From Enterovirga rhinocerotis (lineage in GTDB: Bacteria; Pseudomonadota; Alphaproteobacteria; Rhizobiales; Beijerinckiaceae), in NCBI RefSeq assembly GCF_004363955.1, contig NZ_SNZR01000018.1, positions 175,073 to 239,072 on the forward strand: a DNA stretch of 64,000 nt, in the 5' to 3' direction. The notes under the pieces are model-generated. The model was given only the letters and a program-made list of their open reading frames with translations, was not told the origin of the DNA and made no database searches. The position numbers were made by a program, and so were the translations under genes. Positions 8,867 through 18,905 of this stretch are shown here, one piece after another. The stretch's first letter is position 1. Each line of letters begins with the position of its first letter.

Positions 8867-9196
8867 ATGACGATCATCCTTCAGGTCAACTACCGTCCCA
8901 GCTCGGCGCAGGCGGCGGCGCCGGAACCGAAAAGGATCGAGTCGGCCCGGCGCATCGCCGACACCGTCGGCGGGCTGCATTGGAAGGTCTGGATCGGCAG
9001 CCAGGAGGATGGGCTGCGCGGCGGCATCTACCTCTTCTCCGACAGGGCCAGCGCGGAGGCCTGGGCCGAACAGGATCTGCGCCCGCGGCTGACCGAAGGC
9101 GGCGGCTCGGACATCCTCATCCGGTATTTCGAGGTCGACGAGGCCCTGAGCCGGATCACCCGGGCGCCGATCGAGCCCGCCCGCGTCGCAGCCTGA
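8867..9196 (+). CDS. YdhR-family putative monooxygenase
   Basis: This 109-residue dimeric alpha/beta-barrel protein is of the YdhR family, annotated as putative monooxygenases and linked to aromatic metabolism. The match rests on the core GLHWKVWIGSQEDGLRGGIYLF and the ending YFEVDEALSRIT, which align with YdhR's GFLWKVW and GGIYLF. The ATG at 8867 follows a clear CAGGAGA site; an earlier in-frame start would lack it. The gene lies 281 bp after the monooxygenase and 10 bp before the next gene, so those two are probably co-transcribed. Confidence 0.85.
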   Translation: MTIILQVNYRPSSAQAAAPEPKRIESARRIADTVGGLHWKVWIGSQEDGLRGGIYLFSDRASAEAWAEQDLRPRLTEGGGSDILIRYFEVDEALSRITRAPIEPARVAA

Positions 9197-9206
9197 GATC
9201 CCTCGG

Positions 9207-10535
9207 ATGCCGGGTCAGCCGCCCCAGGAGGCGATCGACGAACTCGCCCGCTTTCCCCTGCTCGATGCCCTGTTCGGCCGCCGGTCACGGCGGTTCGGCC
9301 TCGGCATGAGCATTCCGGACGGGCCGCTCGCCTATGCGTCGCGCCACGCGCCCCAGCCCCTGAGCGAGGCCGAGCGCCTCGTTCTCATCGCAGCCAGCGT
9401 CGGACTCAGCGGCTGGAACCTCGGCATCCCACATACGGAATCGGGCGACCCGGAGGCGGGGAACAATTATCCGGTCCGGCCCATCGGCCGGACCTATCCG
9501 AGCGGCGGCGGCGCGCAGGGCTCCGAAATCCTCATCAACGACGATTCCGGGGCCTACATCACCCGCTTCCGAGACCTCGATGCGGACGCGATCCGAGAAT
9601 ATGCCGGTGCCGGAAGCCTCGAGCGGCTGCTCGACATCGTCCGCAGCAACGTCGTGCGGCTCGGCGAGCGCGTCGAACTGCCCGCCGAGCATCCCTTCAT
9701 CGCCGCCCATAACCGCTGGGTCGCGAACAGGCCCGGCACGACGCTCTTCGTCCCGATCGCCGACCAGGTCGATTCCACGCTGAACCACCTCTGGATCAGG
9801 ACCGGCGAAGGCGCGCCGATCACCGATCACCGGACAGGACGCGTGCTGGGCGATCCCTCGGAACTCATTGCGGACGGGTTCCTGAAGCCGGAGCGGGCGA
9901 CGCCCCTCGCGGTGCTCGAGGCCAATTCGCGCATGAGCACGACGTCGGAGCTGGCTATCGCGGCCTACAACGTCCAGCTCGTCATGCAGGCCATCGGCCT
10001 CGGCGGCTGGCTCTTCTCCGGCATCAACATCCAGGCGCTGCTCGGTGGCTTTGCCGGCAAGGGCCTCCCGGGGTTCGGCTTCGACTTCGCTCATCGGGAG
10101 GGCTGGCTTCAGCCGGTCCCGCTCGGCCGGCGCGGCGTCTTCGAGCCGCTCGTGCCACCCTTCGTGGCGGACATGCACGAGGCCGTACGCCGCTTCGCCG
10201 ACCGCAAGTTCGGACCCGGCGGCGTCTACGATCCGGCGCGTCCCGGCCCCTACCGCGACAACGGCGGCATCAAGGCCCGCACGGACCGGTATTCCGAGAG
10301 CTTCGTCCGCTATCTCGGGACGCTCGCCCAGGACATCTATGACACCTCCGGCCGCTTTCCGGCGACGCAGCCGAGCGTCAGCGTCGGCCCCTACACGCAG
10401 GCCCAGCACATCGATCTCGACTTCTACGACCGCTTCTACAAGGACGGAGCCTATCTCGACAGCCATCGCCGCCACCAGGCGCTGTGGCACGGCGAACGAA
10501 CCGGGCCGATCCCGAGCGCGGACGCGCACCCGTAG
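9207..10535 (+). CDS. Uncharacterised protein, nitroreductase-like N-terminus
   Basis: This 442-residue protein has codon use like its neighbours and is surely a gene. The N-terminal third resembles a nitroreductase-fold start: a Arg-rich RRSRRFG segment, then LSEAERLVLIAASVGLSGWN, as in FMN-binding nitroreductases, where these residues hold the phosphate and form the helix behind the flavin. The rest (PIADQVDSTLNHLW, QAIGLGGWLFSGINIQALLGG) I do not recognise. No signal peptide or membrane span is evident. Its place 10 bp behind the YdhR gene suggests a role in the same pathway, perhaps reduction of an oxygenated intermediate. That function is a guess. Confidence 0.75.
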   Translation: MPGQPPQEAIDELARFPLLDALFGRRSRRFGLGMSIPDGPLAYASRHAPQPLSEAERLVLIAASVGLSGWNLGIPHTESGDPEAGNNYPVRPIGRTYPSGGGAQGSEILINDDSGAYITRFRDLDADAIREYAGAGSLERLLDIVRSNVVRLGERVELPAEHPFIAAHNRWVANRPGTTLFVPIADQVDSTLNHLWIRTGEGAPITDHRTGRVLGDPSELIADGFLKPERATPLAVLEANSRMSTTSELAIAAYNVQLVMQAIGLGGWLFSGINIQALLGGFAGKGLPGFGFDFAHREGWLQPVPLGRRGVFEPLVPPFVADMHEAVRRFADRKFGPGGVYDPARPGPYRDNGGIKARTDRYSESFVRYLGTLAQDIYDTSGRFPATQPSVSVGPYTQAQHIDLDFYDRFYKDGAYLDSHRRHQALWHGERTGPIPSADAHP

Positions 10536-10847
10536 CCGGCGGGGAGGTGAACGAAAACGTCTCACTTCCCTCGGGCGCCGAATGACGTCGAAGACCGCCC
10601 CTGATCTGCCTGCGGTATTTTCCCCCCGTGATGTGCTGACTGGGCAGTCGACCCATTTCTCCGACTCAACGAGATCGGAACGTGAAATCCGCATGTCCGG
10701 CCCGCGGCGCAGGAGATAGATCGATGCTGGGCGAGGCTGTCGGGTGCGGTCGCCCGCTTCACCCTCTATGCTGATGTGCGCAGCATTGCGTCTCGCTCTG
10801 ACGAGCCGGGCTGGGTCCTTCCGATCATCAGCATTGAGAGGTTCGCC
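10536..10847. other. Spacer between catabolic locus and mobile-gene debris
   Basis: These 312 bp hold no frame with recognisable content. The composition becomes more AT-rich around 10610-10690. This is probably the left boundary of the decayed mobile DNA at 10848-11559. Confidence 0.4.
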
Positions 10848-11066
10848 ATGCCGGGTCGGCAAGCGAAGGTGATCGATCGCGCCCAGTTGCGGCGCATGCT
10901 GCTCCACGCGCGGCGCGGCAGGTTTCCCGAACGGAATGTCGCGCTCGTGTGTCTTTCGGTTCGAGCGGGGCTCCGGGCCTGCGAGATCGCGGGCCTGCGC
11001 TGGTCCATGGTGCTCGATGCCGGCGGCCGGATCGGCACCGAACTCGTGATCGACAGGAGGGTCTCG
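10848..11066 (+). pseudogene. Tyrosine recombinase N-terminal fragment
   Basis: About 70 codons from an ATG at 10848 (preceded by GAGAGG) read like the start of the catalytic domain of a phage-type integrase: AQLRRMLLHARRGRFPERNVALVCLSVRAGLRACEIAGLRW. The Arg of GLRACEI is the first catalytic Arg of tyrosine recombinases. The remaining catalytic residues (HxxR, Tyr) are absent because the frame runs into unrelated sequence after VIDRRVS. The DUF3768 fragment continues in another frame at the same place, so the junction is a deletion or recombination scar. Confidence 0.7.
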
Positions 11067-11314
11067 TCCTCACCCACGGCATCCGCGCCTTCAGCGACGC
11101 GCAGATCAGAGAGCTTGATGCCGCTCTCGTCGCCTTCGACGAAGGCAACGATCCCTACCAGGAGCACGATTTTGGTTCGATCGCGATCGGAGAGAAGACG
11201 GTCTTCTTCAAGATGGACGATTGCGATCTCGACCTGCAGGCCCATTCCCCCGATCCCGCCGATCCCAGCGTGACCCGCCGCGTGATGACCCTCATGCTGG
11301 CGGAGGAATACTGA
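11060..11314 (+). pseudogene. DUF3768 C-terminal fragment
   Basis: In a second frame the sequence reads VLTHGIRAFSDAQIRELDAAL, then NDPYQEHDFGSI, then SPDPADPSVTRRVMTLMLAEEY and stop. This is the characteristic C-terminal two-thirds of DUF3768, a small domain of unknown function found mostly on alphaproteobacterial plasmids and integrated elements. Its own start is missing and replaced by the integrase fragment. An open frame extends upstream to 10949, but that part is antisense-like noise. The stop overlaps the next ATG by one base (TGATG). Confidence 0.72.
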
Positions 11315-11559
11315 TGAGGCCGCGCCGACGGCCGAGGCTCGCGACCCGGCGCGGCACGGACGCCTACCGGCAGGGCGATCTGTGCGGGGTCTATGCGGTG
11401 GTCAATGTCGTCGGCGCGCTCTGTCCCGAACTCGACGAGGACAATGCGCGCTCGCTGTTTCGCAAGCTCGTCAGAGCACTCGCCAGCAATGTCGACAAGC
11501 CGATGGGAGCGGCCTGCTTCGGCGTGGACGGGCAGCCTCGCCCTTCGTCGGCACGATGA
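11314..11559 (+). CDS. Truncated small protein with cysteine-protease-like motif
   Basis: An 81-residue frame begins at the ATG at 11314, coupled to the DUF3768 stop as TGATG. The segment RQGDLCGVYAVVNVVGALCPEL resembles the catalytic-Cys helix of papain-like or C39-like peptidases, where Cys is followed by Gly and an aromatic residue. The family name is uncertain. The frame then reads ARSLFRKLVRAL and degenerates to a Pro/Ser/Arg tail, with no His or Asp/Asn partner, so it is likely a 5-prime fragment of a longer gene. A LysR gene lies convergent behind an AT-rich stretch. Confidence 0.45.
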   Translation: MRPRRRPRLATRRGTDAYRQGDLCGVYAVVNVVGALCPELDEDNARSLFRKLVRALASNVDKPMGAACFGVDGQPRPSSAR

Positions 11560-11737
11560 AGAACTCGGCGATCGGCGCCCTGAGGGCGCTACTCAGCTTA
11601 TCGAGCACGTCATTGAGCATAATACAAGCATTCGACGAATCATTCAACAACGCATCGACATAACGTTATTAATATCTCAAATCACAAAACACACACTTAT
11701 GTATAGCTGTATCAATACTGATGATAATTTACAACAA

Positions 11738-12688
11738 TTACCAATCGCTTGATCCGGACCGAGACGCGGCTTGCAGCAGCATGGCGACGAAGGCCGTCAC
11801 TTTTGCGGGTCGGAAGCGGGCGGTCGGATAGACGGCGTAGACACCGCCGGAAGGCAGGGTCCAGTCGGGCAGGACATGGACCAGGCCGCCCGACGCGATC
11901 GGTTCGGCGGCCACGAAATCTGGAAGCACCGACAGCCCCCCGCCGGCGAGCGTCGCCGCGAGCACGGCGGGCGTCGCGTTGATCGTCATCGCCGGCTGCA
12001 TGCGAACCGTCCTCCGATCGAAATCGCCCTTTGTAAACTGCCAGACGAGCGCCTCCTGCAATGCGGCATTGGCGATGAAGGGCACGCTGCCGAGATCGGC
12101 CGGGTCCTGCGCTTCCAGCCCGTCGTGCAATTGCGGCGAGGCGACCAGGATCTGGCGAAAGGTGCCGATCCGCCTCGCATGCAGGCTGGAATCGTCGAGC
12201 CAGCCGACCCGGATCGACAGGTCGATCTGGTTCGCCAGAAGATCGGTGCGCGCATCCGACAGGACGAGATCGACCTGACAAGCGGGATAGCGGCGCGTGA
12301 AGGCCGCAACGATCGGGGAAACGGTCGAAGCGCCGTAGTCGTTGGGCGCGGCGATCCGCAGCATTCCACGAGGCTCGACGTTGGATTGCGCGATTTCGGC
12401 GATGGCGTCCTCTGCATCCCGCAGGATCATCACGCTGCGGGCATGGAGCAGGCGCCCCGCTTCGGTCGGCTCGACCCTGCGCGTCGTGCGCATGAGCAGC
12501 GTCGTCTGCAATTCCCGCTCGAGACGCGCGACCTGCTGGCTGACGACCGTCTTGGTGATTCCGAGGCGTTCGGCCGCTCGCGTGAACGATCCGGTATCGA
12601 CCACTGCCGTGAGGTAGGCGAGACGATTGAGGTTGATCGCTTCCAAGCGGCAGGCCTTATTGTGCGTTGATGACACACAGAATGTCAT
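11738..12688 (-). CDS. LysR family transcriptional regulator
   Basis: This 316-residue LysR-type regulator has a winged HTH at about residues 17-75 (LAYLTAVVDTGSFTRAAERLGITKTVVSQQVARLE) and a type-2 periplasmic-binding-like effector domain from about residue 100. The ATG at 12688 gives 14 residues more than usual before EAINLNRL; a TTG at 12646 matches the common LysR start better. It is divergent from the DsbA-family gene at 12758, sharing a 69 bp spacer. By the usual LysR rule it probably controls that gene and perhaps the metallo-beta-lactamase-fold gene behind it. Confidence 0.9.
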   Translation of the reverse strand: MTFCVSSTHNKACRLEAINLNRLAYLTAVVDTGSFTRAAERLGITKTVVSQQVARLERELQTTLLMRTTRRVEPTEAGRLLHARSVMILRDAEDAIAEIAQSNVEPRGMLRIAAPNDYGASTVSPIVAAFTRRYPACQVDLVLSDARTDLLANQIDLSIRVGWLDDSSLHARRIGTFRQILVASPQLHDGLEAQDPADLGSVPFIANAALQEALVWQFTKGDFDRRTVRMQPAMTINATPAVLAATLAGGGLSVLPDFVAAEPIASGGLVHVLPDWTLPSGGVYAVYPTARFRPAKVTAFVAMLLQAASRSGSSDW

Positions 12689-12757
12689 CCGTGATCTTAT
12701 TTATCAAGCAATCGATGCGGTCTAGCTTTCCTCCCGGACGGCAAGGAAGCGTCACTC

Positions 12758-13390
12758 ATGCGGATCACATACCTGTTCGACCCCCTGTGCGGCTGGTGCT
12801 ACGGGGCCGGGCCCGCGCTCGAGCGACTGGCTCTGCTCGACGACGTTACGGTGGAGCTGATGCCGACGGGCCTGTTCGCCGGCGAGGGCGCTCGACCGAT
12901 GGATACGCGGTTCGCGGCTTACGCTTGGCAAAACGACCAGCGTATCGCCAGGCTGACCGGTCAACAGTTCTCGGACGCCTATCGCGACGATATCCTGGGC
13001 GCCGACGGCGCGATGTTCGACTCCGCTCCCGCAACGCTCGGACTGGTGGCCGCCGGCCTCACCGAACCGGCGCGTGAGATGGAAACCATGAAACTGCTGC
13101 AGCGAGCCCGCTATGTCGACGGCCGCGACAATTCCGACCGAGCCGTCGTCGCCGATATTCTGGAAGAGGGCGGCCTCGCCGGAGCGGCGCGGCGCGTTCG
13201 TTCTCCCGATGCCGATCTGCTCGCCGCCTATCGCGCTCGCGTCGCGGCCGGCCGTGCGGAGATGGCGCGTTTCGGCGCCGAGGGCGTTCCCGCGCTCGTC
13301 GTCGGCGATGAGAGCGGACGTCAGCTGCTGCACAGCAGCGTCCTGTTCGGCGACCTCGACACCCTCACGGCCCGGTTGAGGGCGGCCTGA
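12758..13390 (+). CDS. DsbA family protein, thioredoxin-fold with CGWC
   Basis: This 210-residue thioredoxin-fold protein is of the DsbA/FrnE superfamily. The active-site CxxC is CGWC at residues 11-14, right after the first strand (RITYLFDPL). The helical insert in the middle and the cis-Pro region (EGVPALVVGDE) follow in the expected order. No signal peptide is present, so it should be cytoplasmic, unlike true DsbA. Cytoplasmic members act as disulfide oxidoreductases or glutathione-dependent isomerases. The divergent LysR gene suggests inducible expression, possibly by oxidants or electrophiles; that is inference. Confidence 0.88.
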   Translation: MRITYLFDPLCGWCYGAGPALERLALLDDVTVELMPTGLFAGEGARPMDTRFAAYAWQNDQRIARLTGQQFSDAYRDDILGADGAMFDSAPATLGLVAAGLTEPAREMETMKLLQRARYVDGRDNSDRAVVADILEEGGLAGAARRVRSPDADLLAAYRARVAAGRAEMARFGAEGVPALVVGDESGRQLLHSSVLFGDLDTLTARLRAA

Positions 13391-13450
13391 CCCGCAAGCC
13401 GAAACACGCAGGCCTGTTGCAGTTCCTGAACCGAAATTCGGAGATTTCCC

Positions 13451-14350
13451 ATGTTCACCAAGAGAGACGCCATCAAGACGACATTCGCACTCGGTGCGAC
13501 AGCTCTGTTCGCGACCGCCGGTCTCGGCCAGGGGGCCGGCTCGAAGCTGGACTGGAAGCACTTCCCCGCCGGCCGGAACGGCTTCTTCCGGGCGCCCGTG
13601 CTCTTGACGGGGCCGAGCGAGGCCCTGCTGATCGACGGCGGCTTCACCTATCCGGACGGCCGCGCTTTGGCCGAGGCGATCAAGGCCACCGGCAAGACAC
13701 TGACCACGATCTACATCAGCCAATCCGATCCGGATTATTATTTCAGCCTGAAGCCGGTGCGCGAGGCCTTCCCGCACGCCAAGGTTCTGGCCGCCTCCGA
13801 GACGCTCGCCGCCATCAAGGCCAACGTCGAGAAAAAGCTCGCCACCTGGGGCCCGCAGCTCAAGGAGAACGGCCCGCAGACGCTCGCCGACATCGTGCTG
13901 CCGGAGGCCTTCGACGGCCCGTCGCTGAGCGTCGACGGCGAGAGCGTCGAGATCGTCAAGGCCGAGGGCCTCGCCAACCGCCGCTACCTGTGGGTGCCGT
14001 CGCTAAAGGCGGTGTTCGGCGGTGTCCTGGTCTTCAACGGGGTCCATGTCTGGACCGCAGACACCCCCTCCAAGGAGGAGCGTGCCGCTTGGGTCAGGAC
14101 GCTCGACGTCATCGCCGCCCGCAAGCCGGCCGTCGTCGTAGCGGGGCATCTGACGCCAGAGGCGAAGTCCGACTTGTCCGGCGTCGCGCACACCAAGGCC
14201 TATCTGCTCGCCTTCGAGGAGGAGCTCGCGAAGACAAAGGACGCCGCCGCGCTCAAAGCCGCCCTGGAAGCCCGCTTCCCCGGTCTCGGCATGGGCGTCG
14301 CCCTCGACATCGGCTCCAAGGTCGCCAAGGGTGAGATGAAGTGGGGTTGA
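13451..14350 (+). CDS. Exported metallo-beta-lactamase-fold protein lacking the HxHxDH motif
   Basis: This 299-residue protein begins with a signal-like stretch (KRDAIKTTFALGATALFATAGLG). The fold is suggested by APVLLTGPSEALLIDGGF, the strand TLTTIYIS, and later VFNGVHVWTADTPSKEE and VVAGHL, which match landmarks of the MBL family. At the position of the Zn motif HxHxDH the protein reads SQSDPDYYFS (residues 90-99), with no His. It may bind metal differently or not at all. The gene is 60 bp downstream of the DsbA-like gene and 1 bp before a truncated SnoaL-like gene, so all three are probably one transcript. Confidence 0.75.
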   Translation: MFTKRDAIKTTFALGATALFATAGLGQGAGSKLDWKHFPAGRNGFFRAPVLLTGPSEALLIDGGFTYPDGRALAEAIKATGKTLTTIYISQSDPDYYFSLKPVREAFPHAKVLAASETLAAIKANVEKKLATWGPQLKENGPQTLADIVLPEAFDGPSLSVDGESVEIVKAEGLANRRYLWVPSLKAVFGGVLVFNGVHVWTADTPSKEERAAWVRTLDVIAARKPAVVVAGHLTPEAKSDLSGVAHTKAYLLAFEEELAKTKDAAALKAALEARFPGLGMGVALDIGSKVAKGEMKWG

Positions 14351-14351
14351 G

Positions 14352-14573
14352 ATGACGGCCAATCTGGAGCTGATCCGGCGAACCTATGAAGGTTCGTCGG
14401 CCGAAAACGGGGCGAACCTGCTGGCGGTTCTCTCCCCCGATGTCGAGTGGACGGAAGCCGAGGGCTTCCCCTATGCGGGATCTTATGTCGGCGTGGACGC
14501 CTTGATGAAGGGGGTGTTCCAGCGGCTGGCCACGGAGTGGGAGGGCTACAAGGCCGAGCTGAGGGAACGGTGA
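14352..14573 (+). pseudogene. SnoaL/NTF2-like protein, C-terminally truncated
   Basis: The 73-residue frame matches the first half of a SnoaL-like (ketosteroid isomerase-type) protein: NLELIRRTYEGSSAENGANLLAVLSPDVEWTEAEGFPYAG, then GVDALMKGVFQRLATEWEGY. Members are normally about 120-140 residues. Here the frame stops after KAELRER, and none of the following 200 bp continues the fold in any frame. It starts 1 bp after the MBL-fold stop. I read it as a truncated gene, though a short functional protein is not excluded. Confidence 0.65.
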
Positions 14574-14776
14574 AGCCGGCAATTGTAGGATTGAATGCGA
14601 ATCGACCGGCGCGCACGGCGGCAGACCGATAGAATGACCTCGCCATCTGATCTGGCAAATGCCAATGACGTCGGTGTCAGTTCGACACTTGCTGCTACAT
14701 CGCAAGAGAGTGCTGATTGCGGGACGGGTGTCTGTTACTGGGTAGACAAGTCCGACGACAGGTGCATGCAAGGACG

Positions 14777-15424
14777 GTGAGGCGCATCCTTTATTCGACC
14801 GGAGCCCTGGGCCTTATCTCGTCGGCCGGCGCAGCCGCAGGGGACGCACAGGCGTTCGTCGAACGTGCCATCCGCCGCCTCGGTGTCCAGGCGGACATGC
14901 CGGGACCGCTCGCGAGCGAGCCGGTCTGGCTCGACTGGCTCAGTCTCGGCCTGACGTCCGATACCCTCAAGCTCCTACTGTGGGGCACTGTCCTTCTCGG
15001 CGTTTTCGTGACGGCCTGGTCGCTTCGCGATAGCCTGCCTGCCTTCAGCCGATCTCGTCGGATCGTGGCGCCAGACGGCTTCGTTCATGGCTCCGACCCT
15101 TCGGCCCGGATGGACGAAGCTCGCCTGGAAGCCGACGACCTCGCCGAGCAGGGACAATATGGCGAGGCGATGCACGTTCTCCTGCTCAACAGCCTCGCGG
15201 AAATCCGGCTGCGTCTCGGCACCAGCTTCGCTGCCTCCCTCACGAGCCGCGAAATCTTGCGTCGCGTTTCCTTGCCTCAGACGGGCAGCAGGGCGTTCGG
15301 CGCCATCGTCCAATCGGTGGAGCGAACCTATTTTGGCGGCAAGCCGGCAAGCCGGGACGAGTATCTCGGATGCCGGCAGGAATTCGACATGCTGAAGCGC
15401 TCCCTTGCGGTTGGGCCGGCCTGA
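14777..15424 (+). CDS. DUF4129 domain membrane protein
   Basis: This 215-residue protein is read from a GTG at 14777, which has an AAGGA site upstream and starts a signal-like segment (RRILYSTGALGLISSAGAAAG). The frame is open further upstream, but that part is not protein-like. A membrane span lies at about residues 63-83 (TLKLLLWGTVLLGVFVTAWSL). The cytoplasmic C-terminal half (LEADDLAEQGQYGEAMHVLLLNSL through RTYFGG) fits DUF4129, a domain seen beside MoxR and DUF58 genes. Its stop overlaps the next ATG (TGATG). It is the first gene of a six-gene run ending at 20829. Confidence 0.78.
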   Translation: MRRILYSTGALGLISSAGAAAGDAQAFVERAIRRLGVQADMPGPLASEPVWLDWLSLGLTSDTLKLLLWGTVLLGVFVTAWSLRDSLPAFSRSRRIVAPDGFVHGSDPSARMDEARLEADDLAEQGQYGEAMHVLLLNSLAEIRLRLGTSFAASLTSREILRRVSLPQTGSRAFGAIVQSVERTYFGGKPASRDEYLGCRQEFDMLKRSLAVGPA

Positions 15425-16624
15425 TGGGGCCTGTGACCTTTCAGCCTCGCGTCCTGGCCGCCCTCTCCGCCGCGATCTGCGCGCTTTTCGCCGCTTCGCT
15501 GCTGCTGACCGGCGCCGGAGGCCGAGGCGAAACGGGGCTTGCATTCGGCGCCAACAGCTATTCCCGATCCGCCGTCGGGCATCTCGTTTTCCACGACCTC
15601 CTCCAGGAACTCGGCCACAGGACGGTGCGAAGCGAAGGCCAGCCGCTCGCCATGCTCGGACGGAACGGGGTGCTCATTCTGGCCGAGCCCTCGGGGAGCC
15701 TCGCCGACGAGGAGAGTCGCAACAAGCTGATGACCGCCGGCACCATCCTCCTCGTTCTGCCGAAATGGAATGTGAGACCGAGCAGGCGGCAGGGCGACTG
15801 GATCGAAGCAGCCGAACTCGTTCCGACCTTGCGGGCGCAGGCCGTTTTCGACGCAGCAGTCGGCGGCGGCACCATCGTGCGAGCCGCGCCGCCCGCTTCC
15901 TATCGGAAAGCGGCCGCGATCGCCGACCCGAGCTTCCGGGGCGAGGTTCAACTCATCAAGGGCTCGAAACTCACGCCGCTGATCGCAGCGCCCGACGGCA
16001 TCCTCCTCGGAGAATGGCGGCAGGGCGATCGGCGCATCTGGGTGCTGGCCGACCCAGACCCTATCGAAAACCACGCGATCGCAAAGGGGGGCAACGCGGC
16101 CTTCGCCCGGGACATGATCGCAGCCTTGCAGGCAGGCCGTGGCGGCGCGCTCGTCTTCGACGAGACGATCCACGGATTCAGGCGGCCGCCGCCGAACCTC
16201 CTGAAGTTCCTGTTCGAGTTTCCGCTCAACCTGGTGCTCGTCCAGATGATGGCTGCGGTGGCCCTCCTCCTCTGGAGCGCCATGGGTCGCTTCGGCGCGC
16301 CGCAAGCCTTGCCGCGCCCGCTGGAGAGCGGCCGTTACGCCTTGATCGCCAATGCCGGATCCCTCCTCGATCACGCCGGACACCACGCTGCGATCTTGCG
16401 CCGCTACGTCGCGATGATGCTCCACGATGCCGGACAGGCGCTGCGAGCTCCGCCCGGACTGGCCGGCGCCGCGCTGACCGCATGGATCAGCCGCGCCGCC
16501 GACGCGCGCGGCATCGACACGAAACCGCTCGAGGGGCTGGAGCCGGGAGGCGCCGGATCTCGAAACCTGACGTCGCTGCTCGCTACGGCGCAGGCCCTCT
16601 ACCGCTGGCGCAAGGATCTGCCGA

Positions 16625-17577
<953 letters not shown>

Positions 17578-17581
<4 letters not shown>

Positions 17582-18891
17582 TCAGGCCGACGCTGCGCGC
17601 GGTCCTCGCCTTCACGGCGACCCTGCCTCTCGCCGTCGCGCTGCTCGTGCACGACGCGACGCTCTGGCCGACCGCACTCGTTTTCGGCCTGTTCGTGCTG
17701 GCGCTGATCGCCGTGGACGCTGCGCTGTGTCTCCGCCCGTCGCGGCTGACGATATCGGTCGATGCGCCGCCGCGGATCTCCGTCGGCAGAGAGGGGCGCC
17801 TCACCATCGCTGCGACCATCGATGGAGCGCCTCACGCCACGACGATCGAGATCCTGCCGGAGCAGAGCGGAGACGCGGACCGGACCGAGCCTGCCGGGTT
17901 GAGCATATCCGCAGGGACGACCGCCTCGACGACACTGCCGATCCGGCCGCTGCGGCGCGGCCGGCTCACGATCGACGCCGTCTGGCTGCGCTGGCGAGGA
18001 CCGCTCGGTCTCGCCGGCCGGACCCAGCGCAGACCCCTCGGCATGACGATCGACGTCGTGCCCGACATCCACGGGATCTCCTCGTCAGCCATCCAGTTCT
18101 TCAGCCGCGACGCGGTGGAAGGCATCAAGGTCCAGCGCCAGAAGGGCGAAGGCACGGAATTCGAGGCGCTCCGCGACCATGTACAGGGCCTCGACAACCG
18201 CTTCATCGACTGGAAGCATTCGGCCAAGCACCTGAAGCTGCTGTCGAAGGAGTTTCGGGTCGAACGCAACCACCAGATCGTCCTGGCCTTCGATACCGGC
18301 TACCTCATGGCCGAGCCGATCGGCGGGCTGCCCCGTCTCGACCATGCGATCCATGCCGGATTGCTGCTCGGCTGGGTCGCGCTGCGCAGCGGAGACCACG
18401 TCGGCAGCTTTGCGTTCGACGCGCACATCCGGCAGTTCCTGCAGCCCTCACGCGGAAGGAACGCCTTCGCCCGCCTCCACAACGGCTCGGCCGCGCTCGC
18501 CTACCGGGCTGACGAGACCAATTTCACGCTCGGCCTTGCGGAGCTCAATGCCCGGCTGAAGCGTCGGGCGCTCGTCATCCTGTTCACCGAATTCATCGAT
18601 ACCACGACGGCCGAACTGCTGCTGGAAGGGCTCCAGCGCATGACCAACCGTCACGCCGTGATCTTCGTCACGCTGCAGGATCCTTTGCTGACAACGATCA
18701 TCGACGCCGATCCGGCCAGTTTTCGCCCCGTCGCCGAAGCGGTCGTGGCCCGCGACCTCCAGCGCGACCGCGCCATCGTGCTGGAGCGGCTGGCGCGCAT
18801 GGGCGTCCACTGCCTGGAGATTCCGCCCAGGGCGCTCGCCGTCAACCTCGTCAACCGCTACCTCACCATCAAACAGAGGGGGCTGCTATAG
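17578..18891 (+). CDS. DUF58 domain protein (vWA-like)
   Basis: This 437-residue protein has two N-terminal membrane spans (residues 5-45) and the DUF58 signature [26 protein letters not shown] at roughly residues 190-215. After that comes a vWA-like fold ([11 protein letters not shown], then [19 protein letters not shown]). DUF58 proteins are regular operon partners of MoxR ATPases, and the complex is thought to act at the cell envelope. The gene overlaps the MoxR gene by 4 bp. The metal-site residues of the vWA fold look only partly conserved (DTGYLM in place of DxSxS). Confidence 0.92.
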
Positions 18892-18905
18892 AACCGCTTG
18901 GCTCC

